NCBI RefSeq assembly: GCF_000299875.1
Contig: NZ_AMRK01000003.1
Location: 124,001-188,000, forward strand
DNA length: 64,000 nucleotides
Direction: 5' to 3'
Source: Celeribacter baekdonensis B30
Lineage (GTDB): Bacteria > Pseudomonadota > Alphaproteobacteria > Rhodobacterales > Rhodobacteraceae
Below are positions 58,939-64,000 of the stretch, piece by piece (position 1 is the first letter of the stretch; each line of letters starts with the position of its first letter). The translations under genes were made by a program, and so were the position numbers. The notes under the pieces were generated by a model, which was given only the letters and a program-made list of their open reading frames with translations, searched no databases and had not been told where the DNA came from.

Positions 58939-59937
58939 TTATTTCATTTCTTTGCGGGCGTTGTAGACGTTCCACACCAAGATCGGCGTGACCAAAAGCA
59001 TGATCACCATCGCGGCGGCGGAGCCCACGCCCCAGTCATTGGCACGGAACAATTTGTCATACATGTAATTGGCCAAAACCTGGGTTTCCCATTGGCCGTT
59101 GGTCATCGCAAAGACGATGTCAAAGACCTTGAGCACAGTGATGGTGATCGTCGTCCAGACCACCACAATCGTGCCCATGATTTGCGGGATTTTGATTTTG
59201 AAAAAGATCTGAAACGGGTTGGCGCCATCGACAATCGCGGCCTCAATCGTTTCTTCGGGCACACCGCGCAAGGCGGCGGACAAGATCACCATGGCAAAAC
59301 CGGTTTGAATCCAGATCAGCACCACCATCAGGAAAAAATTGTTCCAAAACGGCAGGGTCAAAAACGTATGCGGCTCACCGCCCAAAGCGACGAGGATCGC
59401 GTTGAGAATGCCGATCTGTTCGGTGCCCAACGGGCGCGCGTCATAGACCAGTTTCCAAATCACCGCCGCGCCGACAAAGGAGATCGCCATGGGCATGAAA
59501 ATCAAAGACTTGGCAATCGCACCCCAGCGGATGCGGTCGGTCAATTGCGCCACCAAAAGCCCCATGGCAGTGGAGGCGGCAGGCACGACCAAAAGCCACA
59601 AGGCGTTGTTGCGCATCGCCTCCCAGAATTTCGGGTCGATCGACATTTTTCGGTAGTTTTCAAGCCCAATAAACGCCCCGCCCATGTCGCGATCTGTGAG
59701 CGAGAGGCGCAGCGTCTCAACCACCGGATAGGCCAGATAGAGGCCCAACGCCGCAAGTGCGGGGAACAGAAACAACCAAGGTCGGATCAAATTGGCGCGG
59801 TTGATGTTTCGGCCTGCGTGTGTGCCACGGGCCGGAAAAATCACCTTGTCCAAGAGAATATTGGAGAAATAGAAATAGCCGATGCAGGCGCTGACGCCGA
59901 TAGCAATGGTCAAAAGACCTTGGACTGCTGGATGCAT
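58939..59937 (-). CDS. aglF: Alpha-glucoside ABC permease AglF
   Basis: 332-residue MalF-type permease. An extra hydrophobic helix near the N-terminus (8-28) precedes the standard six. The EAA loop is EAAIVDGANPFQIFFKIKIP. AAAGGAGGGG is a strong ribosome site. First gene after a 347-bp gap from aglE. Confidence 0.92.
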   Translation of the reverse strand: MHPAVQGLLTIAIGVSACIGYFYFSNILLDKVIFPARGTHAGRNINRANLIRPWLFLFPALAALGLYLAYPVVETLRLSLTDRDMGGAFIGLENYRKMSIDPKFWEAMRNNALWLLVVPAASTAMGLLVAQLTDRIRWGAIAKSLIFMPMAISFVGAAVIWKLVYDARPLGTEQIGILNAILVALGGEPHTFLTLPFWNNFFLMVVLIWIQTGFAMVILSAALRGVPEETIEAAIVDGANPFQIFFKIKIPQIMGTIVVVWTTITITVLKVFDIVFAMTNGQWETQVLANYMYDKLFRANDWGVGSAAAMVIMLLVTPILVWNVYNARKEMK

Positions 59938-60284
59938 GTGCCCCTCCTTTTGCTTTGAGAGCCTCTTTGAGCTCCAAATCCGTCGTTTCTCAGCACATCG
60001 TGGTGCACTGAGCTTCGCTTATGTTCCGTCTCGGGGTCGATGGTTCTCTACATCCATCGAACACGAAAAGGCGATTTCGCGCAACTGCCGCGCTCCATCT
60101 GCTGCGGTGTTTTCAACCGTAACAGGAGTTCTGCGTCTTGCGATGTGAAATCTGTTTCCGGGGCCATGAAAACAGACTGTGGTCTCCCCTGCCCTTGGCC
60201 TGAACACACAGGCAGCAAAGAGAAATACGCAAGAGCAAAGGCGACCCGAGAACCAATCTCCCCGGATCGCCCGACATTGTCTGA
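59938..60284. promoter_or_regulatory. 347-bp gap between aglE and aglF with hairpin
   Basis: No convincing gene. A G/C-rich inverted repeat at 60240-60271 (GGCGACCCGAGA / TCTCCCCGGATCGCC with bulges) lies 14 bp after the aglE stop. It probably protects the aglE message or partly stops transcription, lowering permease expression. A separate promoter for aglFGAK cannot be excluded. Confidence 0.5.
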
Positions 60285-61568
60285 TTATTTCAGGGCATCC
60301 CAAGAGGCCTGAATATCGTCCGCCACGTCTTCGGCCGATTTACCGCCGGCGTAGTTGACCATTTCCGTCCAGAACGAGCCTGCGCCCACGCCACCCGGCA
60401 TCAGGTCAGACCCGTCAAAGCGGAATGTTGTCGCGTTGAGCAAAATCTCGTTCATCGCCGCCGTCGGCGCATCGCCGAATTTCGACGCGTCCACGCCTTT
60501 GTGCGGCGTCAGGAAACCACTTTGGGACATCCAGGCTTCGTGGGCTTCAGGAGTCTCAAGGAACTTGATGAACTCCTGTGCCGCCGGGCTGTCATTGGTG
60601 ATGGCCCACAAGGTGCCAGCACCCAAAACCGGATTGCCGAGGTCTTTTTCAGCATAGGATGGGAAGTAGAAGAAATCCGCGTCTTCGCCGACAACCGTGC
60701 CTTCCGGGAAGAAGGCCGGAATGAAGGACGCCATACGGTGCATGTAGCACTGCGGCGGCGAGGTGAAGAGACCTTTCGGACTGTCGCGGAAATCGGTCGA
60801 GGCCACGGCCCCTGCTCCACCAGACACATAAGCGTCATTGCGGGCGAACCAGCCGAATTCTTTGATCGCCTCAACGATGCGCGGATCGTTGAACGGGATC
60901 GAGTTGTCGACCCAACCGTCATAGACATCCGGGGTTTGGGTGCGCAGCAACAGGTCTTCGACCCAGTCAGTCGCCGGCCAGCCGGTCGCACCGCCGGATC
61001 CCAAACCAATACACCACGGCGTTTCGCCATCGGCGACGATTTGGTCGGTCAGGGCTTTGAGCTCTTCCATCGAGGTCGGGATGTCATATCCGGCATCTTC
61101 AAAGTTTTCCGGCACATACCAGACCAGAGATTTCAAATCGACCTTGTAGAAAAAGCCATAAAGCGCGTCGTTGCCGTCAGGGCCTGCGTAAGTGCCCAGA
61201 TCAATCCAGGATTGACCCGCCGCATAATTTTCTTTCACCCACTCTTCGGTGCCTGCAGGCAGCGGTGTGAGGAAGCCGCGTTTGGCCATATCTGCCGCAA
61301 GACCCGGCTGTGGGAACACAGCGACGTTCGGGGCAGAACCGGCTTCGGCGTCGATCATAATTTGTTGTTCAAAACTGTCAGACCCAACGTAACGCACATC
61401 CGCGCCGGTCTTTTCTTCAAAAATGGCGAGCACTTTTTCGACCATTTCCTGGTCAGCACCGATCCAAGGGCCTGCAATCGTCAATTGTTGGCCAGCAAGG
61501 TCTTGTGCCTGCGCCGCACCCGCGAGCAAAGCCAGAGTGGCCGCCCCCGTAAGAAGTGTCTTTTTCAT
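60285..61568 (-). CDS. aglE: Alpha-glucoside-binding protein AglE
   Basis: 427-residue periplasmic binding protein of the MalE type. Signal peptide MKKTLLTGAATLALLAGAAQA, cleavage after residue 21. The mature protein has the sugar-binding pattern LTIAGPWIGADQEM, with aromatic residues around GDGETPWCIGLGSGG and WPATDWVEDLLLR. GGGAGG precedes the ATG at 61568. First gene of the operon, under AglR control by operator position. Confidence 0.94.
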   Translation of the reverse strand: MKKTLLTGAATLALLAGAAQAQDLAGQQLTIAGPWIGADQEMVEKVLAIFEEKTGADVRYVGSDSFEQQIMIDAEAGSAPNVAVFPQPGLAADMAKRGFLTPLPAGTEEWVKENYAAGQSWIDLGTYAGPDGNDALYGFFYKVDLKSLVWYVPENFEDAGYDIPTSMEELKALTDQIVADGETPWCIGLGSGGATGWPATDWVEDLLLRTQTPDVYDGWVDNSIPFNDPRIVEAIKEFGWFARNDAYVSGGAGAVASTDFRDSPKGLFTSPPQCYMHRMASFIPAFFPEGTVVGEDADFFYFPSYAEKDLGNPVLGAGTLWAITNDSPAAQEFIKFLETPEAHEAWMSQSGFLTPHKGVDASKFGDAPTAAMNEILLNATTFRFDGSDLMPGGVGAGSFWTEMVNYAGGKSAEDVADDIQASWDALK

Positions 61569-61652
61569 GTAAACCTCCCAGTTTTCATACCCCGACATGG
61601 GCACACTAAGCCTAGCGCTATCAGGTGAGAAATCAAACAGTTTCCAAACACC

Positions 61653-61667
61653 CAAAGCGCTTTGACA
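61653..61667. promoter_or_regulatory. AglR operator 1
   Basis: CAAAGCGCTTTGACA; the core CAAAGCGCTTTG is a perfect palindrome with the central CG usual for LacI-family sites. Identical 15 bases recur before bglA. Confidence 0.75.
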
Positions 61668-61878
61668 CACCGTAGATTCCCTCAAGTTATCCTAAGAGTC
61701 AATGACAACGATCAACCTTTCGGGGTTCACTGTGCGAAAATACCCCGTATAAGGTTTCCCTTACGGCAGATCTCTGATGTGACGACATAAAAACGACCAA
61801 TGGCATATCGGAATACTGCCCAAAGCCGCTTTACCTGTGGCCAAAGAACCCTCTAGCGTGGCAGTCAGCCAACCAAAC

Positions 61879-61904
61879 ACTACGAATAAAATACTACGAA
61901 TAAA
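61879..61904. repeat. 12-bp direct repeats before aglR
   Basis: ACTACGAATAAA occurs twice, 14 bases apart (61879-61890 and 61893-61904), ending 10 bases before the aglR ATG. Confidence 0.9.
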
Positions 61905-61914
61905 TGGATGCCCC

Positions 61915-62946
61915 ATGAATCTCAAAGAGCTTTCAGAACTGCTTGGCCTGTCTCAGACAACCGTGTCACGCGCCCTGAACGGCTACCCCGAGGTGTCAGA
62001 GAAAACCCGAAAAAAGGTCGAAGCCGCAGCCAAACAGCACAATTACACGCCCAATACGCGGGCCCGTGGCCTAGCCACCGGGCGCAACCATGCGGTGGGG
62101 CATGTGATTCCCCTCTCCACCGAACATGAGGTGGTGAATCCGGTCTTCACCGACTTTATCGCCGGGGCCTCAGAGGTCTATTCGCGCGAAAACTATGACA
62201 TGCATTTGACGGTTGTGCCCGATGCCTCTGAATCAGATGCCTATCGCAAAATCGCCGCCAAAGGCTCGGTCGATGGCGTCATCGTGCATGGCCCGAAAGA
62301 CGACGACCCGCGCATCAAGTTGTTGCGCGAGATCGGGATGCCTTTTGTCGTGCATGGCCGATCTGGCTCGACGGACGAGCAGCAATATTCCTGGGTCGAC
62401 ATGAACAACACCCGCGCCTTTGAACGGGCCACCCAGTTTTTGCTCGATCTCGGCCATCGGCGCATCGGCCTTTTGAACGGCTTGGAAACGATGGATTTCG
62501 CCGCCAAACGACGCCTCGGCTATCGCGCGGCGCTTGAACAGGCTGGTGTGCCCGAAGACGACGCCCTCTGCTACTCCTCTGAAATGACAGAGGAATATGG
62601 ATTTTCAGCGACGACGAAAATGCTCGCCTTGGAGAGCCCACCCACTGCTTTGCTGGCCTCGTCGATCATCGTCGGCTTTGGCGTGCGCCGCGCGCTTGAT
62701 GCGGCGGATTTGAAAATTGGAAAAGACGTTTCGCTGATCATCCATGATGACGATCTCTCCTACCTGCGCAACGGCAACAGCGAACCGATTTATACCGCCA
62801 CCCGGTCTTCTGTGCGGCAAGCCGGACGGATTTGCGCCGAAATCTTGATGGATATGATCGTCAATCCCAACCGTCCGGCGCAGCATGTGCTTTTGGATGC
62901 GGAGTTGATTATCGGCCACACCACCGGTCCCGCACCGCAGGGCTGA
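61915..62946 (+). CDS. aglR: LacI-family regulator AglR
   Basis: 343-residue repressor. The N-terminal HTH is NLKELSELLGLSQTTVSRAL, with the hinge helix motif near 50-58 (NTRARGLATGR). The C-terminal periplasmic-binding-like domain binds the sugar inducer. Divergent from aglE and upstream of bglA, both with the same operator, so it probably represses both. ATG at 61915 follows GGATG; an ATG at 61837 in frame is not family-like. Confidence 0.93.
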   Translation: MNLKELSELLGLSQTTVSRALNGYPEVSEKTRKKVEAAAKQHNYTPNTRARGLATGRNHAVGHVIPLSTEHEVVNPVFTDFIAGASEVYSRENYDMHLTVVPDASESDAYRKIAAKGSVDGVIVHGPKDDDPRIKLLREIGMPFVVHGRSGSTDEQQYSWVDMNNTRAFERATQFLLDLGHRRIGLLNGLETMDFAAKRRLGYRAALEQAGVPEDDALCYSSEMTEEYGFSATTKMLALESPPTALLASSIIVGFGVRRALDAADLKIGKDVSLIIHDDDLSYLRNGNSEPIYTATRSSVRQAGRICAEILMDMIVNPNRPAQHVLLDAELIIGHTTGPAPQG

Positions 62947-63013
62947 GCCTCCACACAACCGCGCCTTTCGCCAAACGCCCTGATCCAGACAAAGAATCTT
63001 TAAAACAAATCAT

Positions 63014-63028
63014 CAAAGCGCTTTGACA
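63014..63028. promoter_or_regulatory. AglR operator 2, before bglA
   Basis: CAAAGCGCTTTGACA, identical to operator 1, within a 14-bp palindrome TCAAAGCGCTTTGA (63013-63026). The TTGACA end can be a -35 box, with TAAAAC 16 bases downstream as a possible -10. Confidence 0.75.
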
Positions 63029-63160
63029 TCCCGTGAACTCCACCTAAAACGTTATAGACTCATTGAAATGGCCACTCACCTCACCTCAGATTCCTTTAAA
63101 TTTGAGGCGACCCGGTGTCAGGCAGGCCGAAACCAAACACGACCCCCGAAAGGACTCCCC

Positions 63161-64000
63161 ATGATGGGCCGCACAAAAACACGGCAGCTTTTGACCCGAA
63201 AAGATTTCCCGGACGACTTTATATTTGGGGCCGCCACGGCCGCCTATCAGGTCGAAGGCCATCAATTCGGCGGCGCGGGCTCGACCCATTGGGACACGTT
63301 TGCCGCCACTCCCGGCAATGTGATCAACGCCGAAGACGGCGCGAAAGCCTGTGATCAATATCACCGTTATGGTGAGGATATGGACCTGTTGCAGGCCGGG
63401 CATTTCGACGCTTACCGGTTTTCGACAAGCTGGGCACGGGTGCTGCCCGAGGGGCGTGGGCAGGTCAACCAAGAGGGCTTGGATTATTACGACCGCCTCA
63501 CCGACGCCATTTTAGAGCGTGGGTTGCAGCCGCATCAGACGCTCTATCATTGGGAAATGCCCTCGGCTTTGGCCGATCTGGGCGGCTGGACCCACCCGGA
63601 TGTGCACAATTGGTTCGGCGATTATGTTGAGATCATCGACGCCAAAATCGGCGACCGCATGGCCTCCATCGCCACGATCAACGAACCGTGGTGCGTCGCC
63701 TACCTGTCGCATTTCATCGGCGCCCATGCGCCCGGAAAACGCGACATCCGCGCCACCTCCCGCGCCATGCATCATATTCTCAAAGCCCACGGTGAGGCGA
63801 TGACCCGGCTGCGTGCCAAGGGCCGGGACAATTTGGGCATCGTGTTGAATTTCGAATACCCGACCCCGGCCTCAGACGCCCCCGAGGACATCAAAGCGGC
63901 AGCCGTTCAGGACGCGATCTACAACCGCTGGTTCATCGAAGCGATCACCAAAGGCACCTACCCCGCCGAGGCACTCGAAGGCTTCGCCCCGCATATGCCA
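63161..64000 (+). CDS. bglA: GH1 beta-glucosidase (3' part missing)
   Basis: First 280 residues of a family GH1 beta-glucosidase; the gene continues past the window end. Signature FIFGAATAAYQVEG at 20-33, the active-site region YRFSTSWARVLPEG, and the acid/base E175 in ATINEPW. The nucleophile (ENG) lies outside the window. No signal peptide, so it cleaves imported beta-glucosides in the cytoplasm. AAAGGA precedes ATG 63161 (a second ATG follows directly). Transcribed after aglR with its own operator. Confidence 0.95.
   Translation, partial: MMGRTKTRQLLTRKDFPDDFIFGAATAAYQVEGHQFGGAGSTHWDTFAATPGNVINAEDGAKACDQYHRYGEDMDLLQAGHFDAYRFSTSWARVLPEGRGQVNQEGLDYYDRLTDAILERGLQPHQTLYHWEMPSALADLGGWTHPDVHNWFGDYVEIIDAKIGDRMASIATINEPWCVAYLSHFIGAHAPGKRDIRATSRAMHHILKAHGEAMTRLRAKGRDNLGIVLNFEYPTPASDAPEDIKAAAVQDAIYNRWFIEAITKGTYPAEALEGFAPHMP

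Larger units (their letters stand above)
61569..61914. promoter_or_regulatory. aglE / aglR divergent control region
   Basis: 346 bp without a gene. Holds AglR operator 1 (61653-61667), an imperfect relative CAAAGCCGCTTTA (61821-61833), a TAGCGCTA palindrome near 61612, and 12-bp direct repeats just before aglR. For aglE a weak minus-strand promoter is possible: TTGACT at 61702-61697 and GAATCT at 61679-61674, which puts operator 1 at the transcript start. Confidence 0.55.

Noticed and set aside
60019-60303. 94-codon frame inside the aglE-aglF gap
   Set aside because: It overlaps the end of aglE, is cysteine/arginine rich and lacks a ribosome site.

Overview
The window reads as chromosomal DNA of an alphaproteobacterium of the order Rhodobacterales (Roseobacter group / Rhodobacteraceae). 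This call rests on gene order and protein content, not on a 16S gene, which is absent. Pointers are the dusB(nifR3)-ntrB-ntrC-ntrY-ntrX cluster with an NtrC lacking the GAFTGA loop, a fused ispDF gene, a CckA-type hybrid kinase, a GTTC-N7-GTTC SOS box in front of recA, eukaryotic-type NADP isocitrate dehydrogenase, DUF6456/DUF6477 proteins, and an aglEFGAK glucoside operon. Coding density is high. I see no insertion sequence, prophage, CRISPR array, rRNA or convincing tRNA.

Layout. 1-6609 (minus strand): nitrogen regulation, dusB-ntrB-ntrC-ntrY-ntrX, with ntrX cut by the window edge. 6777-8974 (plus): ispDF, pgpA, cinA. 9148-11659: ammonium transporter amt without glnK, a Coq10/RatA-type START protein, hpt and a small membrane protein. 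11697-14802 (minus): LysR regulator, a THUMP-type rRNA methyltransferase and lipA. 14994-19344: oxidative-stress block with a peroxiredoxin (Irr-like box upstream), a secreted DUF4453 protein, divergent oxyR/katA and a SpoIIAA-like protein. 19438-21250: divergent DUF6456 and DUF6477 genes around a 355-bp regulatory region. 21474-31255 (plus): guaA, a small monooxygenase, two EamA permeases, a FadL-type porin, a P-loop ATPase, metA, an anchored alpha/beta hydrolase, ppk2 and a TetR regulator.

31375-35650 (minus): a potBCA-type ABC transporter without its binding protein, and rplM-rpsI. 35990-43713 (plus): icd, hupE, a tandem pair of related unknown proteins, two YitT proteins, an SMR exporter, typA and a VOC protein. 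43760-53556 (minus): DUF1330, alaS, recA, cckA, rsmB-like and guaB. 53719-54717: a TehA/SLAC1-type membrane protein. 54866-61568 (minus): the agl alpha-glucoside operon (binding protein, two permeases, GH13 glucosidase, ATPase). It faces the LacI regulator aglR, which is followed by a truncated GH1 beta-glucosidase.

How genes work together. AglR probably controls both the agl operon and bglA, because an identical 15-bp operator lies before aglE and before bglA. OxyR-katA, the Irr-boxed peroxiredoxin and possibly the SpoIIAA-like protein form a peroxide-defence stretch. Ntr proteins and Amt link to nitrogen supply. guaA and guaB are both present but unlinked. The most interesting unexplained items are operator-like repeats before cckA, the pot operon and icd, the tandem unknown protein pair at 38039-39302, and the DUF6456/DUF6477 intergenic region. 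No clear new defence or mobile system was found. All starts and operators are read by eye, without database searches.
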